A stretch of DNA of 27,073 bases from a bacterium (GTDB lineage Bacteria > Spirochaetota > UBA4802 > UBA5550): the NCBI GenBank assembly GCA_024224995.1, contig JAAENB010000883.1:1-27073 (forward strand), read 5' to 3'. Under the pieces are notes generated by a model. It made no database searches and had not been told where the DNA came from. It was given only the letters and a program-made list of their open reading frames with translations. Of this stretch, positions 1-8,360 are shown in pieces (the stretch's first letter is position 1; every line of letters begins with the position of its first letter). The translations under genes were made by a program, and so were the position numbers.

Positions 1-167
1 CGTGTCTTAATATACAGAAAAACGTCATTCGGAATGTAACCTATGCCCGGAGCGATGCCTCCGCGGGTTGTGAGGCTGTCTGAGCGAAGCGAGTTCCGAA
101 CGTTCTGCGGAGGTATTGCTCCGGGCATAGGTTACATTCCGGGTCGATACACCTTATACTAAGACGC
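1..167. repeat. Large palindromic element, copy 1 (type A core)
   Basis: Arms 30-64 and 107-141 (35 bp each) are reverse complements except at two positions, and both exceptions would still pair as G-U in RNA. The apical loop 65-106 carries the core TTGTGAGGCTGTCTGAGCGA followed by AGCGAGTTCCG. An imperfect outer stem pairs 4-14 (GTCTTAATATA) with 155-165. It shares flanks and core with 1728-1902 but has different inner arms. It may start left of the window. No ORF lies inside. It resembles REP/MITE-type repeats, but no transposase gene was seen in this window. Confidence 0.85.
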
Positions 168-310
168 CACCACAGGGGCAGCTGTTTTTTTCATATCCCC
201 CCCTATTTTCTCAATATTTCTCTTCTACTTACAAATTAGATTATACCCCGTCAATAATCAAGAAAATATTCTCTTAAACATCAAAAAAACTAAAAAAATG
301 TTTAGTATTA

Positions 311-339
311 TTGAGTATTGACTCGCTTTTTATTATAAT
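311..339 (+). promoter_or_regulatory. Sigma-70-type promoter for the 429-1556 gene
   Basis: TTGAGT at 311-316, a 17-bp spacer, then a perfect TATAAT at 334-339. Transcription would begin near 346 and give a leader of about 80 nt. The stretch from 168 to 310 is AT-rich and I see no gene in it. Confidence 0.7.
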
Positions 340-428
340 ATCAAGCATATTTCTTGACTTTTCCGGGTATCATCACTACTTTTATACAGCTGAACCTTGA
401 ACTTTCTAAAATATAAGGAAATCTTTTA

Positions 429-1556
429 ATGCCGGAAGAAAAATTTGATCTTGTTATAAACAGGGGAATCGAAGAAGGATTTGAGCTGCGATCCCTTGAA
501 AAAAAAGATTTTCTACGGGAAACCGCTGCCCTGCTCAAAAGACCCAAAAAGATATTTCTGGGCCTTGGAAATTTTCTGGAAGTGGGTGATTTTCTCCGGA
601 TGATCGATTCCATTTTTTTTGATAAAGAAAGTATCAAATTTGAACAGCTATTGGACAAAAACAACCGTAAAATATCGGAAGACGGGGCTATTCCTTTTTC
701 ATTTTTTAAACTGGCTGTATATTATCCCGATTTTTTATTAAAAGATATTCCCATTTCCTGTGTCTCCGCAATCGGGGAAAAAGGCCGGATGTTTCCGGGA
801 GCCATGAACTTTGTTTCCTATATCAAAGAATTCGATCCCATGGTCCTTTCGGCCCTTCCCTATGAAATTGCTATTGAATTTGTGCGAAGGGTTGGTCTCG
901 ATGATCAAAACCTTATTTCAACCGAATATAAGATTACGGAAGGGGGTAACAAAAGAGACGTATATGCCGGAGATATTCACCGCTTTGTTTCCGGGGTTCG
1001 AAAAAGCCTTGAAATAGAAAAATTTCTAAGCGATATGAATTGTACTGAAGATGAGGTTGTCTATATCGGCCGGGGGGAAGCCGGAACCCGGACCTTTTCC
1101 AGTGTCAATTCTGTTGCCTTTAACCCTTCCAAAAATATCATTCCCGAATCAAAAATTAACCTCTATGGCTCTTCTCTTGAGTCCCTGTTAATTCTCTTTA
1201 ATTTCGACGGAGAACTGGAAAAATATCTCTCATCACAACAGGTTGAGGGATTTCTCCCTTCCCTGGTTGTTTTCTCTCATTCCAAAGAAAAACGTGACGA
1301 ACTAATAGAACTGGAACTGAAGCACTGGAAATTGCAGAATAATATTATCGGCCAGAGAATTGAACTTTCCGGTGAGAGTTACGAATCCGTTGAAAGCGAA
1401 CTTGAGGTCTCTTTTACCGGGTCTTCCATCAATATCGAAGAAGTAAGAAAAATGATAAGCGAACGCCTGCAAAGATATAAGGACAATCCCCAGGATATCG
1501 TCAAAAAGATCTACGACATCGCCAGAGAACGATATCGAAACTTTTGCTCGGTATAG
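429..1556 (+). CDS. Divergent HAD-like protein, possibly catalytically dead
   Basis: This 375-aa soluble protein has no close relative that I recognise. Residues about 115-150 (MFPGAMNFV, then VLSALPYEIA) and 208-257 (VVYIGRGEAGTRTF, VAFNP, then GSSLESLLILF) follow the order of a HAD phosphatase: cap-proximal segment, Ser motif, then the GDG..D motif and the AFNP strand seen in phosphoserine-phosphatase-like proteins. The aspartates expected in the last motif are replaced (GRGEAG), and no DxDxT nucleophile motif is visible near the N-terminus. It could therefore be a non-catalytic relative. The start is fixed by an in-frame TAA at 414 and an AAGGAAAT ribosome-binding site upstream. It is transcribed alone, with repeat elements on both sides. 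The HAD assignment is inference from motif spacing; that this is a gene is well supported. Confidence 0.75.
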   Translation: MPEEKFDLVINRGIEEGFELRSLEKKDFLRETAALLKRPKKIFLGLGNFLEVGDFLRMIDSIFFDKESIKFEQLLDKNNRKISEDGAIPFSFFKLAVYYPDFLLKDIPISCVSAIGEKGRMFPGAMNFVSYIKEFDPMVLSALPYEIAIEFVRRVGLDDQNLISTEYKITEGGNKRDVYAGDIHRFVSGVRKSLEIEKFLSDMNCTEDEVVYIGRGEAGTRTFSSVNSVAFNPSKNIIPESKINLYGSSLESLLILFNFDGELEKYLSSQQVEGFLPSLVVFSHSKEKRDELIELELKHWKLQNNIIGQRIELSGESYESVESELEVSFTGSSINIEEVRKMISERLQRYKDNPQDIVKKIYDIARERYRNFCSV

Positions 1557-1572
1557 AGTCCGTTAATATTGT

Positions 1573-1722
1573 GCCGGTAAGCGGGGCTGGAAGTTGTATG
1601 GGCTCTTTGGATTGCTCCGCTCAAACAGTCCTCACAACCCAAAGAGCCCAGACAACTTCCAGCCCAGATGCAGCTCGTAAAACTATCAAGTTTCTGACGT
1701 ATTTTTTCCCCACTACACCGGC
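1573..1722. repeat. Large palindromic element, copy 2 (type A core, inverted)
   Basis: Arms 1584-1610 and 1639-1665 (27 bp) match as inverted repeats with one mismatch. The loop 1611-1638, read on the minus strand, gives GTTGTGAGGACTGTTTGAGC, the same core as copy 1. A short outer stem pairs GCCGGT (1573-1578) with ACCGGC (1717-1722). The arm sequence is unrelated to the arms of the other copies. It begins 16 nt after the stop of the 429-1556 gene, so its transcript could act as a 3' hairpin, although no U-tract follows directly. Confidence 0.8.
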
Positions 1723-1727
1723 TCGGT

Positions 1728-1902
1728 CGTGTCTTAATAAACAGAAAAACGTAATTCGGAATGTAAATTATGCCTGCCTGGAGTGATGCCTCGGCAGGTT
1801 GTGAGGCTGTCTGAGCGGAGCGAGTTCCGAACGTTCTGCAGAGGTATTACTCCAGGCAGGCATAATTTACATTCCGGGCCGATATACCTTATATCAAGAC
1901 GC
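1728..1902. repeat. Large palindromic element, copy 3 (type A core)
   Basis: Arms 1757-1797 and 1836-1876 (41 bp) are inverted repeats with three exceptions. Two of these are the same G/A differences seen in copy 1. The loop core is TTGTGAGGCTGTCTGAGCGG followed by AGCGAGTTCCG. Flanks 1728-1762 and 1871-1902 closely match 1-35 and 136-167 of copy 1. The inner arms differ from copy 1 by substitutions and a length change, each mirrored on the opposite arm. It lies 5 bp from copy 2, so the 450-bp gap before aroE is mostly palindromic repeats. Confidence 0.85.
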
Positions 1903-2006
1903 AGCCCCGTCCCCCGTATTCTTTTCTTATTTATTTATTCCTTGACGAATCCATATATTACAATAAATAGTACTTAAGATTAATTTAGATAAGGACACCA
2001 GACCAG

Positions 2007-2873
2007 ATGAACATCAATGCCCATACCGAACTGTATTGTATTTTCGGCAAGCCTGTACGCCATTCACTCTCTCCGTTTATTCATAATACGGCTTTTCAAG
2101 AGATGAGAATGAATGCTGTTTACCTTGCCTTTGAGCCCAGCTCTATAAAAGAGGCAGTTAGCTCAATGCGGGCTCTTAATATTCAGGGAGCAAGTGTGAC
2201 TATTCCTTTTAAAGTAGAAGCCATGGACTATGTTGATGAAATAGATCCCCTGGCCTCGGAAATCGGTTCAATAAATACCCTGCATAATGTCAACGGCACT
2301 CTTAAAGGATATAACACCGACGGTTACGGAGCGCTGCAGGCCCTGGTGAACAGCGGGATTGTTATTACAGGGTCACATATCCTCATTCTGGGAAATGGCG
2401 GTTCGGCCCGGTCTATTGCTTTTACCCTGCTTTACAGCGGTGCTTCGGTTTTTATTGCCGGAAGAAATAAAGAAAAAATCGAGAAACTGACAAATGAATT
2501 AAAAACCAGGTATGATGCTGTTGACTGCATTCTTCTTAACGATATTAGCGAAAATTTTATGGGAGAGATCGACATTATTATTAATACCACCCCCGTAGGG
2601 ATGACCCCGGATATTGATGTTACCCCTTTTCCGGAAGAATTCATCCGGGAAAAGCATACTGTTTTTGATATAGTCTATTCTCCCGACATGACCCTGCTGC
2701 TCCAAAATGCCGGGAAAAAAGGAGCAACCCTGGTTAAGGGACTGGAAATGCTCGTTAACCAGGGAGAAAAACAATTTGAAATATGGACCGGGAAAAAAGC
2801 CCCGGCCGGAGCCATATACCAGGCCCTGGACACAAAACTCAACGGACAACTGGTAGTCCGCAAAGAGCCATGA
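2007..2873 (+). CDS. aroE: Shikimate dehydrogenase (NADP+)
   Basis: Reversible NADPH-dependent reduction of 3-dehydroshikimate to shikimate in the aromatic amino acid (chorismate) pathway; cytosolic. The length of 288 aa is typical. Residues 14-27 (GKPVRHSLSPFIHN) form the substrate-binding Ser motif. SVTIPFK places the catalytic lysine at 69 with Asp105 in GYNTDG. The dinucleotide loop is GNGGSARS at 129-136, with Arg153 in AGRN. INTTPVGM is at 192-199 and the C-terminal GLEMLVNQGEKQFEIWTG is present. AAGGA lies 11 nt before the ATG. A possible -35 TTGACG is at 1942-1947 but its -10 partner is unclear. The stop overlaps the folC start as ATGA. Confidence 0.97.
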   Translation: MNINAHTELYCIFGKPVRHSLSPFIHNTAFQEMRMNAVYLAFEPSSIKEAVSSMRALNIQGASVTIPFKVEAMDYVDEIDPLASEIGSINTLHNVNGTLKGYNTDGYGALQALVNSGIVITGSHILILGNGGSARSIAFTLLYSGASVFIAGRNKEKIEKLTNELKTRYDAVDCILLNDISENFMGEIDIIINTTPVGMTPDIDVTPFPEEFIREKHTVFDIVYSPDMTLLLQNAGKKGATLVKGLEMLVNQGEKQFEIWTGKKAPAGAIYQALDTKLNGQLVVRKEP

Positions 2874-4168
2874 CAATTGAAAGACTAAACAAGTTTATTA
2901 ATAACGAAAAACGGACTATCTACAAAGACTATACCCTTGATGCTGTTACATCACTCCTGAATATCTCCGGAAATCCTCATTTACGGGTTCCCGCTATTCA
3001 TATCGCGGGAACAAACGGTAAAGGTTCTGTTGCCCATATGCTGAACTCGATCTGTATAGAGTCCGGATATCGCACCGGTCTTTTCACCTCCCCCCACCTC
3101 CTGAACCTCAATGAAAGGATCAAGATCAATAACCGGGATATTGAAAACCGGTCCCTGGATAGATACATAAACGAGATCCTAAATCACCCGGCTCCGGGAA
3201 AGACGGAGTCTCCAACATTTTTTGATATTATCACCCTTATTGCTTTCCGGTATTTTTATGACAATAATGTCGATATCGCCATAATAGAAACAGGGCTGGG
3301 AGGCCGTCTTGATTCCACCAATGTGATTACTCCCCTCTGTTCAATAATCACCGCCATATCCATGGATCATACAGCCATTCTGGGCTCTACCCTTCCCGAG
3401 ATCGCCGGAGAAAAGGCAGGGATTATAAAACAGGGAGTCCCCGTAATAACAACAGGCCAGGAGGCTCCCATTCGGGATGTTCTTATATCACGGGCAGCAC
3501 AGGAAAACGCTCCCCTATTAATCCACGGCCGGGATTTTTCAGCCACGAACAGGAAAAAAACGAAAAACAGGATAATCCCGGGGACTGTATTCGATTACGA
3601 ACTCCGCCCGGAGGAAGAAAGTCTCTCCCGCACAATTCCGGGGATTGAGATTAACCAGCCCGGATCATTTCAGGCTGAAAACGCGTCCCTGGCAATAACT
3701 GCTGCCTGCATCATCAGGAATTCCTTTACCGGGATTACCCCGGCTTCGATTAAACAGGGACTGGCACAAACCACCATCCCCGGCCGCTTCCAGGTGCTCC
3801 ACAACAAACCATTGCTTATTTTTGATCCTGCCCATAATATCTCTGCTGTGCTGGCTGCAATGGAAATCCTGGAAGACATACCGGCACAGCCTCGCGTAAT
3901 TATACTGACCCTTATGCAAGATAAAGAATACGAAAAAATCATTACACGCTTTGAGAAATCGGGAGCAGAGCTCATTTATTACGAAGCCGGAGAAGAGCGG
4001 GGTCTCCGGGTTACGGGAACCTCCCTGGAAAACCGTTTTTTTGCCGTCCTCCGGAACAAACAGGAACTTTACCGGGTTCTCGACACATTCTCTTTTTCCG
4101 GATTATTTTTCTTTACAGGATCATTCAGACTCTATACAATAGCTGTTGATTATTCAAACAGAATATAA
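2870..4168 (+). CDS. folC: Folylpolyglutamate / dihydrofolate synthase
   Basis: ATP-dependent ligation of glutamate to (dihydro)pteroate or folate in folate biosynthesis. With the ATG at 2870 (ATGA overlap with the aroE stop) the protein is 432 aa, the usual family size. A longer in-frame reading from 2783 would lie inside aroE and is rejected. Motifs: P-loop AGTNGKGS at 46-53, TSPHL at 73-77, ETGLGGRLDSTN at 140-151, DHTAILG at 166-172, EKAGIIK at 181-187, PGRFQV around 304-309 and DPAHN at 319-323, so both the ATPase and C-terminal domains are complete. The next gene starts about 19 nt downstream, which suggests one transcript with aroE. Confidence 0.95.
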   Translation: MTIERLNKFINNEKRTIYKDYTLDAVTSLLNISGNPHLRVPAIHIAGTNGKGSVAHMLNSICIESGYRTGLFTSPHLLNLNERIKINNRDIENRSLDRYINEILNHPAPGKTESPTFFDIITLIAFRYFYDNNVDIAIIETGLGGRLDSTNVITPLCSIITAISMDHTAILGSTLPEIAGEKAGIIKQGVPVITTGQEAPIRDVLISRAAQENAPLLIHGRDFSATNRKKTKNRIIPGTVFDYELRPEEESLSRTIPGIEINQPGSFQAENASLAITAACIIRNSFTGITPASIKQGLAQTTIPGRFQVLHNKPLLIFDPAHNISAVLAAMEILEDIPAQPRVIILTLMQDKEYEKIITRFEKSGAELIYYEAGEERGLRVTGTSLENRFFAVLRNKQELYRVLDTFSFSGLFFFTGSFRLYTIAVDYSNRI

Positions 4169-4187
4169 AATACCACGATGGAACACT

Positions 4188-5222
4188 ATGGAAAACAGTA
4201 AAACAACCGTTCTTCTTCAAACAATAAAAGAAACACTGGAATTATATCAAAAGGGCGAGCTTTCTTTTGATACGACAAAAGAGGAATACAAAAGAATTCT
4301 ATTGGAATATAAAGAGCTTGAAAAGAAAAACAAGCATTATCATACTCACGGTTATTTAAAAGGGCTTCTGTATCATCATAATGCAAACAATTTTTCCAAA
4401 CTAACGGTTCTCTTTGAATGGAAAAAAGCGGAATTAGATCATCATTCCCAAAATGAATTCAATAAAGTATTTAATGAAAAAACAAGTGCCGAGCTGAGAA
4501 TTCTCGATTATTACGGGGACAATAAACTCCTTGCCACGCTTCCCGAACTCATTCGGGAAGAAATTGAAAAAAGTTTCGAAATCAGCAAGGAGAGCTCCCG
4601 GTTTTTTACGGCCCAACCCCAAAAAAAATTCCTGTTTAAGGAAAAAAAACCCGGTTTTTCTCTGTTCTTTAACGGAATTGAGTTACCGAATAAAAAACTG
4701 GTTATTGCGGCAGTGACCTCATCAAATTACTTTAAAGTCAACCAGTTCCAATATTTCTGCAATCTTATTAGTACCATTTACCGGGGTAACCGGAAAATAA
4801 ATTTCCCCGTTACTTTTGATTACTTTACCGCGCTCTCTTCAGAGATAAAACAATATATTAACGCGCATTCCAATCCCGGAACAGCTATTATGGCTACCAG
4901 CTATGTCTTCGTTAGCCTGGACAAAATTTTTCACCAGAATGATTCTACAACCATGATTAACCTGTCGAACCTGATAATTAAAACCCTTAAAAACAATACT
5001 CCGGAAAAGTCCCTGGTCCTTGCTCTTTCATTAAACTCATACCTGGTACTTACTCCGCAAGAAGAGCATTCCGCGAAAAAAACCATTAATTTTCATTATA
5101 ATGAAATAGCTATTCCCTACCAGGTTATCCATGTCACCATTGATTCGGGAAAATCGCTCTATAACCTGTGGGAAAAACTTTTTATATTTGAAAACTATGT
5201 TATGGGTGGAGATAATCCTTGA
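4188..5222 (+). CDS. Conserved-looking protein of unknown function
   Basis: A 344-aa soluble protein that I do not recognise. The N-terminal third (about residues 1-60) is charged and probably helical, with many K/E and a run like KEEYKRILLEYKELEKKNKHY, suggesting a coiled coil. No signal peptide, transmembrane segment or nucleotide-binding motif is visible. The central part (about 160-330) alternates hydrophobic strands and could be a mixed alpha/beta fold. I prefer the ATG at 4188, 19 nt after folC. A TTG at 4146, inside folC, is the alternative and would add 14 residues. It sits between folC and the SLOG gene and ends in a 4-nt TTGA overlap with the latter, so it is probably co-translated with it. 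Confidence 0.8.
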   Translation: MENSKTTVLLQTIKETLELYQKGELSFDTTKEEYKRILLEYKELEKKNKHYHTHGYLKGLLYHHNANNFSKLTVLFEWKKAELDHHSQNEFNKVFNEKTSAELRILDYYGDNKLLATLPELIREEIEKSFEISKESSRFFTAQPQKKFLFKEKKPGFSLFFNGIELPNKKLVIAAVTSSNYFKVNQFQYFCNLISTIYRGNRKINFPVTFDYFTALSSEIKQYINAHSNPGTAIMATSYVFVSLDKIFHQNDSTTMINLSNLIIKTLKNNTPEKSLVLALSLNSYLVLTPQEEHSAKKTINFHYNEIAIPYQVIHVTIDSGKSLYNLWEKLFIFENYVMGGDNP

Positions 5223-5725
5223 GCTCTACCATGAGAAAAAAACAGGTCGTTGTAATTGGCGCTTCCGACGCAGTTGATTTTTGTGATGAAGCCTACTCTA
5301 TTGGGGCCTATATTGCCCAACAGGGATATGTACTCATTACCGGCGGAAGAGGCGGTATTATGGAAGCTGCCTCACAAGGGGCTTTTGAACACCAGGGAAC
5401 CGTAATCGGTATATTGCCCGGTGCCGACGACTCTGAGGCAAATCCCTACTGCACCATCGTTCTCCCTACGGGGATTGGTTTTGCCCGGAATATTGTAAAT
5501 ATTCTGGCAGCCGACATTGTTATTGCCATTGGCGGCAAAGCAGGTACCCTTTCGGAACTGGCGTATGCCTGGCAATACGGAAAACCGGTAATTTGCTGTA
5601 CCTTCGCAGAAGGCTGGAGCCAAAAACTCCCTGCCACGGGGATCGACGACCGGCCGGGAAGCACTATTTATTCAGCGGAAACAGTGGAAGATGTTTTTCG
5701 CTGCCTGAAAAATCATTTTTTATAG
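5219..5725 (+). CDS. SLOG/LOG-like Rossmann protein (TIGR00725-type)
   Basis: 168 aa. Rossmann-like fold of the SLOG (DprA/LOG) superfamily: VVVIGAS at 10-16, ITGGRGGIMEAASQGA at 40-55 and IGGKAGTLSELAYAWQYGKPV at 104-124. The last block corresponds to the PGGxGT..E site of lysine-decarboxylase-like/LOG proteins but reads GGKAGT. Relatives of this subtype have no firm function; nucleotide binding is the family expectation. The start is TTG at 5219: GGTGGAG lies 7-8 nt upstream, whereas the internal ATG at 5231 would be too far from it. Its last 13 nt overlap the end of hflX on the other strand. Confidence 0.88.
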   Translation: MSSTMRKKQVVVIGASDAVDFCDEAYSIGAYIAQQGYVLITGGRGGIMEAASQGAFEHQGTVIGILPGADDSEANPYCTIVLPTGIGFARNIVNILAADIVIAIGGKAGTLSELAYAWQYGKPVICCTFAEGWSQKLPATGIDDRPGSTIYSAETVEDVFRCLKNHFL

Positions 5726-6843
5726 CGAGCATCCTGCCTGTCGTACATTTCAATAATTTTCAACCGCAGCTCATCCAGGCCCTTTTCTTCCCGTACGGAA
5801 CCAACTACGGAGCCGCGGTAATTCCTGGCAGTACTGTTAACAAGCGCTTCATCTTCGATGAGGTCGCATTTGTTAAAGAAGAGTATAACAGGTTTTTCAA
5901 GACAATCAAGCTCCTTGAGTTCCTCTTCAACGGTCTTAATATTATTTTCCAGGTCAACCGCGTTTATATCAATAACATGAAGAATAAAATCGGAATTTTT
6001 GATATCTTCCAGGGTAGACCGGAACGACTCAACAAGGTTCGCAGGCAGGTTGCGAATGAATCCTACCGTATCCGTAAGGAGGGCTTTTTTCCTGTCTGCG
6101 AGATATACGGAACGGGTATAGGAATCAAGAGTGGCGAAAAGCCTGTCTTCTACAAAAAGATCATCCTTGGCCAGGTAATTTATAAGCGTAGATTTTCCGG
6201 CATTGGTATAGCCAACAACCGCGCCCAGCAATTCACGTCCCCGAGCTCTCCGGGTTCGCTCCCGGTGTGCTTCGAATTTCTTTAATTTTTTAGAAAGAGA
6301 ACTGATGCGCTTTTCAATATGCCGCCTGTCGGTTTCCAGCATCTTTTCACCGGGCCCCCTGGTTCCAATCCCGCCCCCGAGCCGTGAGAGAACACCGCCA
6401 AGCCCTTTTAACCGGGGAAGAATATACCGCAGCTGGGCCAGCTCTATCTGGATCCTGGCTTCGGCGCTTCGAGCCCTGCGCGCGAAAATATCCAGGATGA
6501 CCTCGTTGCGGCCAACAACCCGGCACTTCAGGGTATCTTCAAGATTCCGGACCTGGGCCGGCCGGATATTATTCAGATCAAAAACAACAATTTTGATCTC
6601 ATTTTCTTTGATAAAGTCGATTAAATGACCAAGATAGCCTTTACCAATAATATACGCAGGGTCTAATTTTTCCCTGTTAATAACCATGGTATTAACAATG
6701 ATCCCTCCTGCTGTTTTAACCAGCAGTTTTAACTCTTCAAGAGAGTATTCAAGTTCATTAAGTTCCTGCCGGTTTATTCGAATGGCAATGAGAAGAGCCC
6801 GCTCATCTTTTGATGACGCAATTCTATTTACTGAAGCATCCAT
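5713..6843 (-). CDS. hflX: Ribosome-associated GTPase HflX
   Basis: GTPase that binds the 50S subunit and splits stalled or stressed ribosomes. 376 aa. The N-terminal HflX domain includes IIGKGYL at 65-71 and the Gly-rich GGGIGTRGPGE at 156-166, with a linker helix rich in Arg/Lys at about 170-205. G domain: G1 GYTNAGKS at 211-218, G2 FATLD at 236-240, G3 DTVGF at 258-262, G4 NKCD at 324-327 and a G5-like SVREEKG at 349-355. It is the third gene of a minus-strand operon and its start overlaps the DUF192 gene by 20 nt. No strong ribosome-binding site is visible, so translational coupling is likely. Confidence 0.95.
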   Translation of the reverse strand: MDASVNRIASSKDERALLIAIRINRQELNELEYSLEELKLLVKTAGGIIVNTMVINREKLDPAYIIGKGYLGHLIDFIKENEIKIVVFDLNNIRPAQVRNLEDTLKCRVVGRNEVILDIFARRARSAEARIQIELAQLRYILPRLKGLGGVLSRLGGGIGTRGPGEKMLETDRRHIEKRISSLSKKLKKFEAHRERTRRARGRELLGAVVGYTNAGKSTLINYLAKDDLFVEDRLFATLDSYTRSVYLADRKKALLTDTVGFIRNLPANLVESFRSTLEDIKNSDFILHVIDINAVDLENNIKTVEEELKELDCLEKPVILFFNKCDLIEDEALVNSTARNYRGSVVGSVREEKGLDELRLKIIEMYDRQDARYKK

Positions 6844-7294
6844 GAAAGATTAATTTACATCCCCTGGTGATATTATTTTTTCCAAACCAGCCTTTGTTTA
6901 CTTCAAGAGCAAACAGGGCTCGTTTTTTCGAAGGATAGGTAACAGAAATATCCAGCGGTTTCATGTCGTATATCTCATTTATTACCCCGCTACTGCTAAT
7001 GTACGCAATACTTAAAGGAATATAGGTATTCTTCATCCAGAAATTCCGTTTAATATTATTCGCGAAAACAAAGATCATTCCATGATCTTGTTTCATATTC
7101 ATTCTAAACATGAGCCCCTTTCGTTGGGTCGGCACAGTGTCGGCAATCTCAGCGCTGAGTTTTACCCGTTTGTTCCTCGTGTTGACAATCTCAATAGTAC
7201 AAACCTTATTTTGATTTGAATTTTCCGGAAAACAAACCAGCGGGAAAAGCAGCAGCAAGAACGATATGGCAATTTTAATACTAAAATTCATCAT
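6824..7294 (-). CDS. Secreted DUF192 family protein
   Basis: 156 aa from the ATG at 7294, where AGGA is 9 nt upstream. A TTG at 7303 would give a longer form but has no spacing for a ribosome-binding site. The N-terminus is a clear signal peptide (a hydrophobic run ending near CFPENS), so it is probably exported. The body matches DUF192: RKGLMFRMNM, then GMIFVFANNIKRNFWMKNTYIPLSIAYI, then the LEVNKGWF block before the C-terminus. The family is small, extracytoplasmic and of unknown function. The gene overlaps both neighbours: the upstream barrel protein by 14 nt and hflX by 20 nt. Confidence 0.9.
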   Translation of the reverse strand: MMNFSIKIAISFLLLLFPLVCFPENSNQNKVCTIEIVNTRNKRVKLSAEIADTVPTQRKGLMFRMNMKQDHGMIFVFANNIKRNFWMKNTYIPLSIAYISSSGVINEIYDMKPLDISVTYPSKKRALFALEVNKGWFGKNNITRGCKLIFHGCFSK

Positions 7295-8024
7295 GATATT
7301 CAATCCTGATCATCCGGTTCGGATTTTCATGCTGCTGGAACATCAGGTCGAATTCTATTCCCAGGTGATCCATATAGGAATACCTGATTCCAAAATTAAG
7401 AAGCCAGTCATCATTCCGTTGGAAATTCCAGTAAACACGTTCAATCTCGGTTTTAAACCTAAACGATTCTCCCATTGGAATGTCAAGCGCTAAAAAATAA
7501 GACGTATCATTTCCTTCAAAAACCGGCTGTACCGGGAGCCTGATCCCGTAACTGACAAACTGCTGGGAATCAAAAAGATATATTGGACTGGTAAAGGCAA
7601 GATAAGGGCCATATATCATCCTGTTTAAGACATTCTGCGGATTCTCGGTCCGTCCTTCCTGACCGCTGTAGAACGAATCATAACCAATGGCTATTGCCGG
7701 TGGAAAAGGCGGACTGGAGTCACATATCTTGATCCTGGCAATAACACCGGGAACATTTGGTTTGGGAGTATCCTTGTCTATTAAATTTTGAACATCAAAA
7801 GATATTCCCAGGTAAATATTATCATGAAGCCCAATAACGGTTTTTAACTCTACGCCGCCGTTATCGTACCCCAGGAATGAGACTTTATAGGTTCCTCTTC
7901 CTATGGTATAGGCTGTTGGTGTATCAATTACAACAGTGCTCTTTGACTGTGAAAATCCCGGGATTGCAGCAGCGACATGAGCCAATAGAACAATCAGCAT
8001 TAGTACCGGTCTGGACTTTTTCAT
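7281..8024 (-). CDS. Putative outer-membrane beta-barrel protein
   Basis: 247 aa. It has a signal peptide (MKKSRPVLMLIVLLAHVAAA followed by IPGFSQS) and then alternating aromatic and polar strands ending in ...IRIEYHDEF, typical of a small barrel. The block IDTPTAYTIGRGTYKVSFLGYDNGG, followed by strands describing a defined inner surface, recalls YjbH-like or other uncharacterised barrel proteins, but I cannot assign a family with confidence. The start is well supported by AGGAAGGA 5 nt before the ATG. It is the first gene of a three-gene operon with DUF192 and hflX. Confidence 0.75.
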   Translation of the reverse strand: MKKSRPVLMLIVLLAHVAAAIPGFSQSKSTVVIDTPTAYTIGRGTYKVSFLGYDNGGVELKTVIGLHDNIYLGISFDVQNLIDKDTPKPNVPGVIARIKICDSSPPFPPAIAIGYDSFYSGQEGRTENPQNVLNRMIYGPYLAFTSPIYLFDSQQFVSYGIRLPVQPVFEGNDTSYFLALDIPMGESFRFKTEIERVYWNFQRNDDWLLNFGIRYSYMDHLGIEFDLMFQQHENPNRMIRIEYHDEF

Positions 8025-8137
8025 CTATTCCTTCCTGTATACTCCTTACAGTTTTTCTTTATTTATCGGTAAATAGACGGTAATTATTTCAGCATTAATT
8101 TAATATTATTGCCCTGTTGATGAAATACTTATGGGAT

Positions 8138-8150
8138 GGGGGGGATTATA
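8138..8150 (-). promoter_or_regulatory. Candidate -10 element followed by a C7 tract
   Basis: On the minus strand a perfect TATAAT (8150-8145) is followed directly by seven C residues (8144-8138), which would span the transcription start of the 8024-5713 operon. No convincing -35 lies at the right distance. The leader would be about 114 nt. Confidence 0.4.
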
Positions 8151-8170
8151 CTTATAAAATTTTATATTAA

Positions 8171-8226
8171 CCGGGAAGCTTCCCAGAGGAGCGCAGGGCT
8201 CCTGACCCTCAAAAGAAACTTCCCGG
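8171..8226. repeat. Nested hairpin in a divergent intergenic region
   Basis: The outer stem pairs CCGGGAAG (8171-8178) with CTTCCCGG (8219-8226). The inner stem pairs AGGAGC (8187-8192) with GCTCCT (8198-8203). A competing perfect palindrome GGGAAGCTTCCC occupies 8173-8184. It lies in the 373-nt gap between the divergent barrel-protein and STAS genes. No U-tract follows, so a terminator is unlikely. The rest of this gap holds only the two promoter candidates. Confidence 0.6.
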
Positions 8227-8360
8227 ATTTTACCCTTCGATTATGTCTTATTTATCGACCCGGGAGATGTAATTCTTAACCAAAAAAAAGAAAAAAAGCT
8301 GTTGTTCATTCCCCTCCAACTAGCGTTCATTCCCTAAAACAGGAATTAACCGCTTTATCT

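Noticed and set aside
1544..1977. Small ORFs inside the palindromic elements
   Set aside because: They read through hairpin arms and loop, have no ribosome-binding site, and differ between copies.
2783..2869. In-frame extension of folC inside aroE
   Set aside because: It would add 29 unconserved residues; the ATGA overlap at 2870 gives the normal FolC N-terminus and size.
5593..6285. 230-aa plus-strand ORF
   Set aside because: Antisense to hflX, with no motif and no ribosome-binding site.
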